From positions 4,340,001 through 4,404,000 of the forward strand of contig NZ_JANUCO010000001.1 of the NCBI RefSeq assembly GCF_024807225.1: a stretch of 64,000 nucleotides of DNA, written 5' to 3'. Of the stretch, positions 7,836-16,409 are shown piece by piece. Origin of the DNA: Chryseobacterium ginsenosidimutans. Its GTDB lineage: Bacteria > Bacteroidota > Bacteroidia > Flavobacteriales > Weeksellaceae. Position 1 is the first letter of the stretch, and the number at the start of each line of letters is the position of its first letter. The translations under genes and the position numbers were made by a program. Under the pieces are notes generated by a model that saw only the letters and a program-made list of their open reading frames with translations, was not told the origin of the DNA and did not search any database.

Positions 7836-9095
7836 ATGAATTTTGACCGCCTCAAAGAAAAACTCGAAATCCTTGCCGATGCAGCGAAATATGATGTTTC
7901 CTGTTCATCAAGCGGAGGTTCGAGGAAAAACAAGAAAGGCGCTTTGGGAGACAGTTCTGCAAGCGGGATTTGTCATACCTATACGGAAGACGGGCGATGT
8001 GTTTCGCTTCTCAAAATTCTTTTGACCAATCATTGTATTTACGATTGTGCGTATTGTGTTTCCAGAAGTTCGAATGATATTAAAAGAGCCGCTTTTACAG
8101 TTGATGAAGTGGTTGATTTAACGATCAATTTTTACCGCAGAAATTATATTGAAGGCTTGTTTTTAAGTTCAGGAATTTTCAAAAATGCAGACACGACGAT
8201 GGAACGTTTGGTTCGTGTTGCGAAAAAATTGCGTCTGGAAGAGAATTTTAACGGATATATTCATTTAAAATCAATTCCCGGAGCGAGTGATGAGTTGATG
8301 CAGGAAGCGGCTTTGTATGCCGACAGATTATCTATTAATATTGAAATCCCGACAGAAAGTGGATTGAAATTACTGGCTCCTGAAAAAAACCGACAAGATA
8401 TGCTCAATCCGATGAAATATATTCAGAACGGGATTGCGCAATATAAATATGAAAAGAAAATTTTCAGGAAAGTTCCGAAGTTTGCTCCTGCAGGACAATC
8501 CACGCAAATGATTGTGGGCGCAACGAATGAAAACGATTTACAAATTATAAAAGTTGCCGATCATTTTTATAAAAATTTTAATCTGAAAAGAGTGTATTAT
8601 TCAGGTTATGTTCCGGTTTTGGAGGATAAAAGATTACCTGCTTTAACGACGGCAGTTCCGATGCTCCGTGAAAACCGTTTGTATCAATCGGATTGGCTGA
8701 TGCGTTTTTATGGTTTTAAAGCAGAAGAAATTTTAGATCCAAACATGCCGTTTTTAGATTTGGAAGTTGATCCGAAATTGAGTTGGGCGCTGCGACATTT
8801 GCATCAGTTTCCTGTTAATTTGCAGACTGCAGATTATCAGATGATTTTAAGAATTCCCGGAATTGGCGTGAAAACAGCTCAGAAAATCGTTAGCGCAAGA
8901 CGTTTTCAGGTGTTGAATATGGATCATTTGAAAAAATTGGGAGCAGCAGTGAATCGGGCGAAATATTTTATTGATTTTAATGCAGGAAATGCTTTTTTAA
9001 AATATTTAACAGATCAGAATTTAAAAAAACTACTGATTGGCGGGAGTTCTTCGAAGTTTCATAATCAGTTTTCGCAGCAGTTGACATTGTTTTGA
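7836..9095 (+). CDS. Putative DNA modification/repair radical SAM protein
   Basis: Starting at ATG 7836 gives 419 residues (MNFDRLKEKLEILADAAKYD). The radical-SAM iron-sulfur motif CxxxCxxC is present as C67, C71 and C74 (NHCIYDCAYC). A helix-hairpin-helix DNA-binding motif (RIPGIGVKTAQKIVSARR) lies near the C-terminus. This combination defines the family annotated as putative DNA modification/repair radical SAM protein. The next gene is its usual partner, a DUF4130-type protein, and the two are thought to act together on DNA. The substrate is not established. The family is distinct from spore photoproduct lyase, although the core is related. Confidence 0.9.
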   Translation: MNFDRLKEKLEILADAAKYDVSCSSSGGSRKNKKGALGDSSASGICHTYTEDGRCVSLLKILLTNHCIYDCAYCVSRSSNDIKRAAFTVDEVVDLTINFYRRNYIEGLFLSSGIFKNADTTMERLVRVAKKLRLEENFNGYIHLKSIPGASDELMQEAALYADRLSINIEIPTESGLKLLAPEKNRQDMLNPMKYIQNGIAQYKYEKKIFRKVPKFAPAGQSTQMIVGATNENDLQIIKVADHFYKNFNLKRVYYSGYVPVLEDKRLPALTTAVPMLRENRLYQSDWLMRFYGFKAEEILDPNMPFLDLEVDPKLSWALRHLHQFPVNLQTADYQMILRIPGIGVKTAQKIVSARRFQVLNMDHLKKLGAAVNRAKYFIDFNAGNAFLKYLTDQNLKKLLIGGSSSKFHNQFSQQLTLF

Positions 9096-9204
9096 TTTGC
9101 TTTAAACACAAATTGCACTAATTTTTTCACGAATAACACTAATAATTCTAAGACTTAAATACAAGATCAATTCACTCCAAAACCCTATAACTCTCCAACT
9201 CAAC

Positions 9205-9963
9205 ATGACCACCCTACTCTACGACGGAAGTTTCGACGGACTTTTTACAGCGATATTTGAAGTTTTCGAGTATCGTTATCAAGATGTGGAAATTGTGAGT
9301 AAAGAAAGGTTTCATCAGAAAAATATTTTTGCCGAAATTCATGAGGTGATTACTCAAAATGATAAAGCAGAAAGGGTTTTAAACAAATTAGAACAAAGTA
9401 TCGGCAAGCAAAGAATTCATCAATTATTAAAAGTGTATTTGTCGGAAGAACCGGATTTGGAACAGCTTATTTTATCCGCAGTAAGACAATCTATCAAAAA
9501 TCCGACAGAAAATATTTTGCAAAATTATGCGGATAATGACATTTTAAAAATTTCTAAAACCTGTAAATCTGTCGACAGAGAGAGGCATAGAATGACGGCT
9601 TTCGTACGTTTTGAAAAAATGAAAGATGATGTTTTCTTTGCTAAAATCGATCCTGATTTTAATGTACTTCCTTTAATTTTAAAACACTTCAGAGATCGTT
9701 ATCAGGATCAGAAGTGGATGATTTATGATTTAAAAAGAAACTATGGGATTCTTTATGATCTGGAAAACTGTGATTTTTTCTATCCTGATGAAAAATTAGA
9801 TCTGCATCAATATCAACAGAAATTTCATGATGAAGAAACGCAATATCAAACGCTTTGGCAGCGATATTTTACGAAAACAAATATCGTGGAAAGGAAGAAT
9901 TTGAAATTACATATTCAGCATGTTCCGAGGAGATATTGGAAGTATTTGACGGAGAAGAATTGA
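9205..9963 (+). CDS. DUF4130 / TIGR03915-type putative DNA metabolism protein
   Basis: This 252-residue protein begins MTTLLYDGSFDGLFTAIFEVFEYR, the usual start of the TIGR03915 family. It continues with VDRERHRMTAFVRFEKMKDDVFFAKIDPDFNVLPLILKHF-type blocks (residues about 125-165), the conserved centre of DUF4130. The C-terminus has YFTKTNIVERKNLKLHIQHVPRRYWKYL. In other bacteria the domain is found beside the HhH radical-SAM protein or fused to a uracil-DNA-glycosylase-like domain. Here it follows its partner after about 110 bp on the same strand. The biochemical role is unproven, but the family call is secure. Confidence 0.9.
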   Translation: MTTLLYDGSFDGLFTAIFEVFEYRYQDVEIVSKERFHQKNIFAEIHEVITQNDKAERVLNKLEQSIGKQRIHQLLKVYLSEEPDLEQLILSAVRQSIKNPTENILQNYADNDILKISKTCKSVDRERHRMTAFVRFEKMKDDVFFAKIDPDFNVLPLILKHFRDRYQDQKWMIYDLKRNYGILYDLENCDFFYPDEKLDLHQYQQKFHDEETQYQTLWQRYFTKTNIVERKNLKLHIQHVPRRYWKYLTEKN

Positions 9964-10281
9964 TTTTTTATTTATTGATTATTTCGCTGATAATGTATAT
10001 TTTTTCTCCCACAGATTTCACAAATTTATACAGATGCTTGAAAAAATTATTTTAATCAACCTTGATTTCAGCTATTGCTCAATCGATTCACCTAATATTC
10101 AATCCTTTTAGTGAAAAGATTTCTTCTTAGATATAAATGCTTCCGAAACCTAAAAAACGAGATCTATTTTTAAACCAACAAATTTTAGACAGTTTTAATA
10201 ATTTATATTCAAAACTCTTATCAAGTTACTGCCATTATCTGAACTTGTTTTTGTAAATTTGTGTTCGAAATTTTTTACTAG
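9964..10281. other. Intergenic region before pfkA
   Basis: About 318 bp of AT-rich sequence without a convincing gene. The only recognisable element is the -7 promoter box next to pfkA. Short out-of-frame stretches running on from the preceding gene have no coding character. Confidence 0.5.
10254..10261 (+). promoter_or_regulatory. -7 promoter element of pfkA-gapA
   Basis: TAAATTTG is a perfect TAnnTTTG match 20 bp upstream of the pfkA ATG. The -33 position does not show a clear TTTG, so only the -7 box is claimed. Confidence 0.5.
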
Positions 10282-11268
10282 ATGAAAGAGAGTGCTGTAA
10301 AAAAAATTGCAGTTCTTACTTCAGGAGGCGATTCTCCGGGTATGAATGCAGCATTAAGAGCGGTGGTAAGAACCGCAAATTATTATAACATAGAATGTTA
10401 CGGAGTAAGAGAGGGCTATAATGGCTTAATCCACGATGATTTCCTGAAAATGGGACCTCGATCCGTAAAAAATATAATCAACCAGGGTGGAACGATCTTA
10501 AAATCTGCCCGTTCCAAAGAATTCAGAACCTTTAAGGGACGCCAACAAGCTTATGACAATTGCGTAAAATACGGAATTGATGCTTTGGTATGTATCGGCG
10601 GTGACGGAACTTTCACGGGAGCAAAAATCTTTAATGAAGAATTCGGAATCCGAGTAATTGGTGTGCCGGGAACTATCGATAATGATATTTTCGGAACCGA
10701 TAATACGATTGGATACGATACTGCTTTAAACACAGCCATGGATGCGATCGATAAAATTCGTGATACGGCGACATCTCACAACAGGGTTTTCTTTGTGGAA
10801 GTAATGGGTCGTGATGCAGGATTTATTGCGTTAAACAGTGGTTTGGCAACCGGTGCTTTGGATATTTTGATTCCTGAAAAAAGAGACAGTCTGGATGAGC
10901 TATTTGCGAACTTCAGAAATGCCGAAAAAACAGGAAAAGCTTCAAGCATCGTTGTAGTGGCTGAAGGTGAAAAACTAGCCAACATCTATGAATTGGCGGA
11001 GAAAACACAGAAAGAATTTCCGGATTACGACATCAGAGTCGCTATTTTAGGACATATTCAGAGAGGAGGATCACCAAGTTGTGCCGACAGAGTTTTAGCA
11101 AGCAGACTGGGTTACGGAGCTGTGGTAGGACTTATGGAAGGACAAACTAATGTAATGGCAGGAATGCGATCAAACGATATTGTTTACACAGAAATCGAGG
11201 AAGCCATTAAAAAACATAACGAAATCAATAAAGATCTTTTACTGATTTCAGAAATTTTAGCAATCTAA
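10282..11268 (+). CDS. pfkA: ATP-dependent 6-phosphofructokinase
   Basis: This 328-residue protein is full length for bacterial PfkA. It phosphorylates fructose 6-phosphate to fructose 1,6-bisphosphate, the committed step of glycolysis. Visible motifs are LTSGGDSPGMNAALRAVVR (nucleotide loop), CIGGDGTFTGA, GVPGTIDNDIFGTD (catalytic Asp in TIDND) and GHIQRGGSPSCADR. Gly in GGDG and before TIDND, instead of the PPi-type residues, indicates ATP as donor. The gene lies 29 bp upstream of gapA on the same strand, so the two glycolytic genes likely form an operon ending at the hairpin at 12331. Confidence 0.97.
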   Translation: MKESAVKKIAVLTSGGDSPGMNAALRAVVRTANYYNIECYGVREGYNGLIHDDFLKMGPRSVKNIINQGGTILKSARSKEFRTFKGRQQAYDNCVKYGIDALVCIGGDGTFTGAKIFNEEFGIRVIGVPGTIDNDIFGTDNTIGYDTALNTAMDAIDKIRDTATSHNRVFFVEVMGRDAGFIALNSGLATGALDILIPEKRDSLDELFANFRNAEKTGKASSIVVVAEGEKLANIYELAEKTQKEFPDYDIRVAILGHIQRGGSPSCADRVLASRLGYGAVVGLMEGQTNVMAGMRSNDIVYTEIEEAIKKHNEINKDLLLISEILAI

Positions 11269-11297
11269 TATTTTAATATAATTTAAAACAAACTATT

Positions 11298-12308
11298 ATG
11301 TCAACAATTAAAGTAGGTATCAACGGGTTTGGTAGAATTGGACGTCTTGTTTTCAGAGCAATGACTGAAAGAGACAACATCGAAGTAGTAGGAATTAATG
11401 ACCTTATCGATGCTACATACATGGCTTATATGCTTAAATATGATTCTGTACACGGTATTTTCCCGGGTGAGGTTTCTGTAGAAGGAAACGATCTTGTGGT
11501 AAACGGAAAAAGAATCAGAGTAACAGCTGAAAGAGATCCAAGCAACCTAAAATGGAACGAAATCGGAGCTGATTACGTAGTAGAATCTACCGGTTTATTT
11601 TTAGATAAAGAAAGCGCTGCAAAACATATTACAGCTGGTGCAAAGAAAGTAATTCTTTCTGCTCCTTCTAAAGACGATACGCCAATGTTTGTAATGGGTG
11701 TAAACCACAAAGAACTTACTGACGATATCAAAATCTTATCAAACGCATCTTGTACAACAAACTGTTTAGCTCCTTTGGCTAAAGTAATTCACGATAACTT
11801 CGGAATCGTAGAAGGTTTGATGACTACGGTACATGCTACAACAGCAACTCAGAAAACAGTTGACGGTCCTTCAGCGAAAGACTGGAGAGGTGGTAGAGCT
11901 GCTCTAAACAATATTATCCCTTCTTCTACAGGTGCTGCTAAAGCGGTAGGAAAAGTAATCCCTTCATTGAACGGAAAATTAACAGGTATGTCTTTCAGAG
12001 TACCAACTGTTGACGTTTCTGTAGTAGATTTAACCGTGAGAATTGAAAAGGCTGCTTCTTATGAAGAGATCTGTTCAGTAATCAAAGCTGCTTCTGAAGG
12101 TGAATTGAAAGGTATCCTTGGATACACTGAAGATGCTGTAGTTTCTCAAGACTTCATCGGAGACAAGAGAACTTCAATCTTCGATAAAGATGCAGGTATC
12201 ATGCTTTCTCCTAACTTCGTGAAACTTGTTTCTTGGTATGACAACGAAATGGGTTACTCGAACAAGTTAGTTGATATGTTGATTCATGCGGCTTCTTTGT
12301 CTAACTAA
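11298..12308 (+). CDS. gapA: Glyceraldehyde-3-phosphate dehydrogenase, type I
   Basis: This 336-residue protein starts MSTIKVGINGFGRIGRLVFRA, with the NAD-binding GxGxxG. The catalytic cysteine lies in SNASCTTNCLAPL near residue 153, followed by TTVHATTATQKTVDGPS. SWYDNEMGYS is near the C-terminus. The enzyme oxidises and phosphorylates glyceraldehyde 3-phosphate with NAD in the cytoplasm. Codon use is tidier than in surrounding genes, as expected for an abundant protein. It is second in the pfkA-gapA unit and ends 22 bp before a strong terminator. Confidence 0.98.
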   Translation: MSTIKVGINGFGRIGRLVFRAMTERDNIEVVGINDLIDATYMAYMLKYDSVHGIFPGEVSVEGNDLVVNGKRIRVTAERDPSNLKWNEIGADYVVESTGLFLDKESAAKHITAGAKKVILSAPSKDDTPMFVMGVNHKELTDDIKILSNASCTTNCLAPLAKVIHDNFGIVEGLMTTVHATTATQKTVDGPSAKDWRGGRAALNNIIPSSTGAAKAVGKVIPSLNGKLTGMSFRVPTVDVSVVDLTVRIEKAASYEEICSVIKAASEGELKGILGYTEDAVVSQDFIGDKRTSIFDKDAGIMLSPNFVKLVSWYDNEMGYSNKLVDMLIHAASLSN

Positions 12309-12330
12309 TTAAAAGTTTAGCTTAAATATA

Positions 12331-12357
12331 AAACCTTCCCGATTGGGAAGGTTTTTT
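12331..12357 (+). terminator. Rho-independent terminator of pfkA-gapA
   Basis: AACCTTCCC, loop GATT and GGGAAGGTT form a perfect 9-bp stem followed by a T-run. Confidence 0.9.
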
Positions 12358-12416
12358 GTTTTACTAAAAAATACGGTAATTGATGAATTGATTGTAAAAG
12401 CAATACTATTCTTTCA

Positions 12417-12974
12417 TTAAAATTTATTGAAAACTTTGGTTATATTTCCCTGCATTTGAACGGCATGCTTAATTCCGTTATAATATTCGTACGAATTTAC
12501 ACCCGCTCTCAAAATCATAAAATCTGATGTTTTCGGAATCTCTTTTACACTAATCGTTAAAGTATATTTTCCTTTTGTAATCATTTCGGAAAGACAATCC
12601 TGACCTTGTATAAAGGTTCTTTCGCCATTTTTTGATGTTGAATGAACGAAGGATCTTACGATTCCCTTTCCTTGCCCATTTAAAATTGACCACGAGTAAA
12701 ACGCAGTGTTTTCTTTTAAGATTAGCATCAACCAGAATGCATCGGATGTAGCAATATCGTTATCTATATTGATTTTTATTTCCGCAGTGTATAATTCATT
12801 TTTACTGTTGTATACATATTTCAGCTGAGAAAGATCTGCATACTGACTGCGCAGTTCACCATCAAGCAGATCGCCTGAAAAAAGGGATAATTTTGCAGAT
12901 TCATAATTAATCTCACTTTGAGAATACGCATTGAGTGAAAATACTAACATCACTAATAAAATTATTTTTTTCAT
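12417..12974 (-). CDS. Secreted hypothetical protein
   Basis: This 185-residue protein has a clear signal peptide, MKKIILLVMLVFSLNAYSQ, cleaved after YSQ. The mature part looks beta-rich, with alternating hydrophobic residues such as YTAEIKINIDND and YTLTISVKEI. It ends NITKVFNKF, with no lipobox, sorting domain or known catalytic motif. The gene is paired with another small secreted protein gene at 13132-13512 on the same strand. Both have an upstream copy of a 45-bp conserved sequence also found before the LuxR gene at 13908, suggesting common regulation. No family recognised. Confidence 0.65.
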   Translation of the reverse strand: MKKIILLVMLVFSLNAYSQSEINYESAKLSLFSGDLLDGELRSQYADLSQLKYVYNSKNELYTAEIKINIDNDIATSDAFWLMLILKENTAFYSWSILNGQGKGIVRSFVHSTSKNGERTFIQGQDCLSEMITKGKYTLTISVKEIPKTSDFMILRAGVNSYEYYNGIKHAVQMQGNITKVFNKF

Positions 12975-13032
12975 GTGTCTATTTTTAATTAAAGTTCATG
13001 GTAATTACATTCGGTAAAGATTTCGTTATTTT

Positions 13033-13078
13033 CAATAGAAAAAAATCACCGTTTTATGGCATTTACGAAATTTTTAAC
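13033..13078. promoter_or_regulatory. Copy A of a 45-bp conserved upstream motif
   Basis: The sequence starts CAATAGAAAAAAATCACC and continues with GTTTTATGGCATTTACGAAA. It lies about 60 bp upstream of the gene that starts at 12974. It aligns along its length with copies at 13571 and 13836. An operator or promoter shared with the LuxR gene is the simplest reading. Confidence 0.45.
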
Positions 13079-13099
13079 AAAAATTGATTATGAGTATAC

Positions 13100-13128
13100 A
13101 GAAAAACCTTTCGATTGGGAAGGCTTTA
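13100..13128 (-). terminator. Probable terminator of the 13132-13512 gene
   Basis: On the minus strand GCCTTCCC, loop AATC and GAAAGG pair with one wobble, followed by TTTTT. It is nearly identical to the gapA terminator, in the opposite orientation. Confidence 0.6.
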
Positions 13129-13131
13129 TTA

Positions 13132-13512
13132 TTAGTCAAAAAGAAAACAGTCGCATGTAATTCCGACTTCAAGTTTATCATTAGAAGAAAAAGCTTGATA
13201 TGAAGTACCACCTTTTCCTTGAATTCCTTTAATACCTACTACTTTTCCTTTTTTTGTAAAAATCCAGGTAAAGCATCCAAAACTTTCTGGTGTAGCCGTA
13301 ACTTTTCCATTACTTTTTTCTACTTTTAAAAAGTTACAAACACTCTCTGAGCCATCAAAATTAGTAACAACATCTTTCACCTGATATGTTTTATATTTTT
13401 CGACTTTAGGAAGCTTTGCTCCGTCAATAACCAAATTTTCAACTTTCTTGCTTTCTTGGGCAAAACAGGTAGCCGATAAGGCAAAAAATACAACAATTGA
13501 TAGTTTTTTCAT
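13132..13512 (-). CDS. Small secreted hypothetical protein
   Basis: This 126-residue protein has signal peptide MKKLSIVVFFALSATCFAQ. The mature part is lysine-rich and beta-like (VEKSNGKVTATPESFGCFTWIF, written in parts) and ends KLEVGITCDCFLFD, with a CxC pair that could form a disulfide or bind metal. No lipobox is seen, so it is likely periplasmic or secreted. It has its own terminator and an upstream copy of the 45-bp motif. Function unknown; the signal peptide and clean frame support a real gene. Confidence 0.65.
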   Translation of the reverse strand: MKKLSIVVFFALSATCFAQESKKVENLVIDGAKLPKVEKYKTYQVKDVVTNFDGSESVCNFLKVEKSNGKVTATPESFGCFTWIFTKKGKVVGIKGIQGKGGTSYQAFSSNDKLEVGITCDCFLFD

Positions 13513-13570
13513 GATAATAGTTTTATAGGGTTAAACATTAATTAGTCTCAAACAAAGATTGAAAATTAAT

Positions 13571-13617
13571 CAATATAAAAAAATCACCCTTTTGTACCAT
13601 TTTAAGAATTTTTTTAA
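13571..13617. promoter_or_regulatory. Copy B of the 45-bp conserved upstream motif
   Basis: The sequence starts CAATATAAAAAAATCACC and continues CTTTTGTACCATTTTAAGAA. It lies about 60 bp upstream of the gene that starts at 13512. It shares most positions with copy C before the LuxR gene. Confidence 0.45.
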
Positions 13618-13835
13618 TTAAAATAACGAATCCCCTACAAAAATTGCAGGGGATTCCAGTTTATCCTTTTCAAACAGCTAACAGAAAATTCTAAACTATT
13701 TTTGATATATTCGTAAACGATTGTAACGTAATTGATATTTTCCTCATGCAAAAATACAAAGAAATGATTGTAAACGGAGCAGTTTTAGAAATGAGTTTTC
13801 ATGATTATTAGCTAGAGCAAATTTTAAAATTTAAT

Positions 13836-13882
13836 CAATACAAAAAAATCCCCCTTTTGTGGTATTTTTAAGAAAACTTTAA
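13836..13882. promoter_or_regulatory. Copy C of the 45-bp conserved upstream motif
   Basis: The sequence starts CAATACAAAAAAATCCCC and continues CTTTTGTGGTATTTTTAAGAA. It lies 26 bp upstream of the LuxR ATG at 13908. Copies A and B face genes transcribed the other way, so the element points both ways. Confidence 0.45.
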
Positions 13883-13907
13883 CTATTTTTAATCACTAAG
13901 GTTAGAT

Positions 13908-14687
13908 ATGGATAATTCGGAAAAAAAACATCCTTTAATTGCAGTCTGGAATACGTATCCCGGACTGAGAAAGGAGAATAAAAATATTTCAAATATTCCT
14001 CCCATTGAGCAGATTCTTGGGGAAATGTTTGCGATTGGCGAATTTTATTACTACGTCTTAAACCTTACCAACAGTACGATTTCCAACCATCATCCTAATC
14101 TTTTGAAACTTCACGGGTTGAAAAAATATCCTGAAAATTTAAAAGACATTATTGATCTTACTCATCCCGACGACATCGAATTTATAATAAAAGCCGAACA
14201 AAAAGTTGTTCAAAAAATGATGGAAATCGGTCGCGAACATCAGCTTTATTTAAAAGCCAGCTACTGCTTTAGAATGAAAACGGCTGCAGGAAATTATGAA
14301 TTATTTCATCATCAGGCGATTCTCACACAGGAAGATGAAAACCAAAATCTGATACAATCTATTAATATTCATACCAATATCAATCACATTACAAAAGAAA
14401 ATCCGCATACCGTTTTGATTTCCGGGATCGGATTGAGACAAGATTTTCATCAAATAAAAATTGACAATCCGCCAGCATTTGAAAATTTTTCACAAGTTAA
14501 TTTAACCAAACGCGAAACTGAAATTTTAGCCCTTATTGCCAAAGGATATTCCGGATCAGAAATCTCAAAAATGTTGATTTTGTCAGAACATACCGTTCGT
14601 AGCCACCGAAAAAACATTTTAGCGAAAACCAATTCCAGAAACGGCAAAGAATTATTGAGAAAAGCATTTGAATGGGGACTTATTTAA
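13908..14687 (+). CDS. PAS-like / LuxR-type transcriptional regulator
   Basis: This 259-residue protein has an N-terminal sensory part resembling a PAS fold (LKLHGLKKYPENLKDIIDLTHPDDIEFI contains the typical HPDD). The C-terminal LuxR helix-turn-helix reads LTKRETEILALIAKGYSGSEI then LSEHTVRSHRKNIL. It has no receiver domain, so the signal is probably a small molecule or partner sensed by the PAS part. The architecture matches the LuxR gene at 41286-42050 in the RiPP locus. It may control itself and the two secreted-protein genes on its left, since all three share the same upstream motif. Confidence 0.85.
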   Translation: MDNSEKKHPLIAVWNTYPGLRKENKNISNIPPIEQILGEMFAIGEFYYYVLNLTNSTISNHHPNLLKLHGLKKYPENLKDIIDLTHPDDIEFIIKAEQKVVQKMMEIGREHQLYLKASYCFRMKTAAGNYELFHHQAILTQEDENQNLIQSINIHTNINHITKENPHTVLISGIGLRQDFHQIKIDNPPAFENFSQVNLTKRETEILALIAKGYSGSEISKMLILSEHTVRSHRKNILAKTNSRNGKELLRKAFEWGLI

Positions 14688-14717
14688 TTGTTAGTTGTTA
14701 GTTGTTAGTTGTTAGTT
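14688..14717. repeat. Short tandem repeat, four 7-bp units
   Basis: Four perfect copies of TTGTTAG begin right after the LuxR stop codon. Such arrays can vary in copy number by slippage, but here it lies outside coding sequence. Confidence 0.8.
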
Positions 14718-14827
14718 AATAAAATTAATTAGCGAAACGAATTCATCATTAACCCTTAATCATTATTCCTGTTTCCTGATAAATCTCACTGCGGTATTTC
14801 GGCGTAAAACTTGTATTTTTATCCTTA

Positions 14828-16025
14828 ATGGAAAAAGCAATTTTACAACCCCGTTTCAAAGATTCACCACATTTTAAAGACTTCTGGACGAAAGGCAACG
14901 GAAAGCAGCTTCTCGAATTCTCCGATGCAAAAGTTAGTTTCGAAGACTTTGAAAAATTTTCTCCTTATTTTTATCATGTTGATGAAATTGGCGATCAGGT
15001 GGTAAAAGATGTTTATTTAACCAAAAAATTTCACGAAGCCTCCCGAGAAATCGAACAATACATCCGAAACGGAGTTTCTGAAAACGACGATGTTCCTGAA
15101 AGTGTACGACAATTGTTTTCCCAGACTCAGAAAATTCCGGAGTGGCTGGATTATGACCTCATCAAAAGCGGTGCAGAAACTCTGCATGAGAAGCAATCTG
15201 GATTCTTTGATCTCGCTTCGTGACTATTGCTTAATCGGCGGTTACGATTACGCTTACCTCAACAAACCTCTGATTGCTACAGAAGCTTTGAAAAAAGGAG
15301 CCGTAAAAAGACTTTCCGAAACATTGGATTTTTGGGTTAATGCAACAAGATATGATGCTCTGGAAATCCATAAAAAAGGCTACGAATTTGCCATCAAAAC
15401 GAGATTAATTCATTCTTACGCAAGACTTTCCATTAAAAAATATGATAAAGACTGGGACACCGAAAACTGGGGCGAACCCATCAATTCCTGGGATATGATG
15501 GCGACTTATATCGGTTTCAGCCTTGTTTTCATGCACAGTCTTCACAAATTAGGAAATACATTTTCGATTGAAGAAGAAAAAGGACTTTTCCACCTTTGGA
15601 AATATGTAGGATATCTCTTGGGAATTCCCGAAAACCTTCTTCCCAATGATAAAAAACAAGCTACGCAATATTTTTATTTATGGACTTCCGTTCAGCCTCC
15701 AGCCGACAAAGATTCTGTTCTTCTCGCCCATTCTTTATTGAATGAATCGCTGGAAAACCCTATTTTAAAGTACAATTTTCAAAGAAAAAACCTTCGTTAT
15801 CTTCACATTTGTTGTACATGGTTTTTGCTTGATGATGAGGTTTGTCAAAGACTGCAGATTCCGGAAGTTGCCAACAGAAAAGCTTTTCCGAGAACCAAAT
15901 GGATGATCAATAAAATCTACGACACCTTAGTGAGCCGACAAACCAGAATCAACAAAGGAAATAAAGACCAGATGAAAGTATTGAACGACTATCACAATAT
16001 TACCCAAAATTCAAATTTTCATTAA
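14828..16025 (+). CDS. Oxygenase MpaB family protein (DUF2236), frame interrupted by +1
   Basis: Frames 14828-15223 and 15090-16025 join into about 398 residues if one A is removed from GAAAC at 15176-15180. The joined sequence then reads KSGAELCMRSNLDSLISLRDYCLIGG. The central part, GGYDYAYLNKPLIATEALKKGAVKRLSETLDFW followed by HSYARL (quoted in parts), is characteristic of the MpaB-like oxygenase/DUF2236 family, whose members are thought to bind heme. No signal peptide is evident. It stands alone on the plus strand. The substrate cannot be predicted. The break is probably a sequence error rather than decay, because both halves are well conserved. Confidence 0.8.
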
Positions 16026-16075
16026 AAATTTTCTATAATTTATTACCAATTATACATTACTCATTACCCATTTTC

Positions 16076-16185
16076 AGGAGCTTAATCCCGCTATCCACTC
16101 ATACTCCTCACGCCAACGCTTTCCTGCTCCAATCCCTACAACTTTCCTATTTCCAGTTGTGGGGTAACCGTTCCTATCGGGGCTA
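16076..16185 (+). repeat. Dispersed intergenic repeat, copy 1
   Basis: The element is bounded by AGGAGCTTAATCCCGCTATC on the left and CGTTCCTATCGGGGCTA on the right, with a variable centre. The same boundaries occur inverted at 24011-24105. Similar elements bounded by CCCGCTATCC and ATCGGGGCTA are widespread between genes in Flavobacteriia, as far as I recall. Confidence 0.75.
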
Positions 16186-16381
16186 AAACTTCAGTCATAA
16201 ATAGTAAAACCACCATTCTCCACAAGCTTAAAAAAATAAAATATTTATGTAAAAAAAACGAAAATTTTTCGTTTGCATTCACTTCATTTTGAATGAGATG
16301 AATACATAAATTTTATATTTTTTTAACTATAAAAACACTTCTTGGGGATAAATAATATTAGTTTTTGAAAGTAAATTTCTG

Positions 16382-16389
16382 TATTTTTG
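16382..16389 (+). promoter_or_regulatory. -7 promoter element of recA
   Basis: TATTTTTG fits TAnnTTTG 20 bp before the recA ATG. A correctly spaced -33 TTTG is not present, so confidence is modest. Confidence 0.35.
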
Positions 16390-16409
16390 ATAAATTATTT
16401 TAACAACAG

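Noticed and set aside
7836..9095. Spore photoproduct lyase
   Set aside because: The HhH domain and DUF4130 partner identify a different radical-SAM family, and the host group does not form spores.
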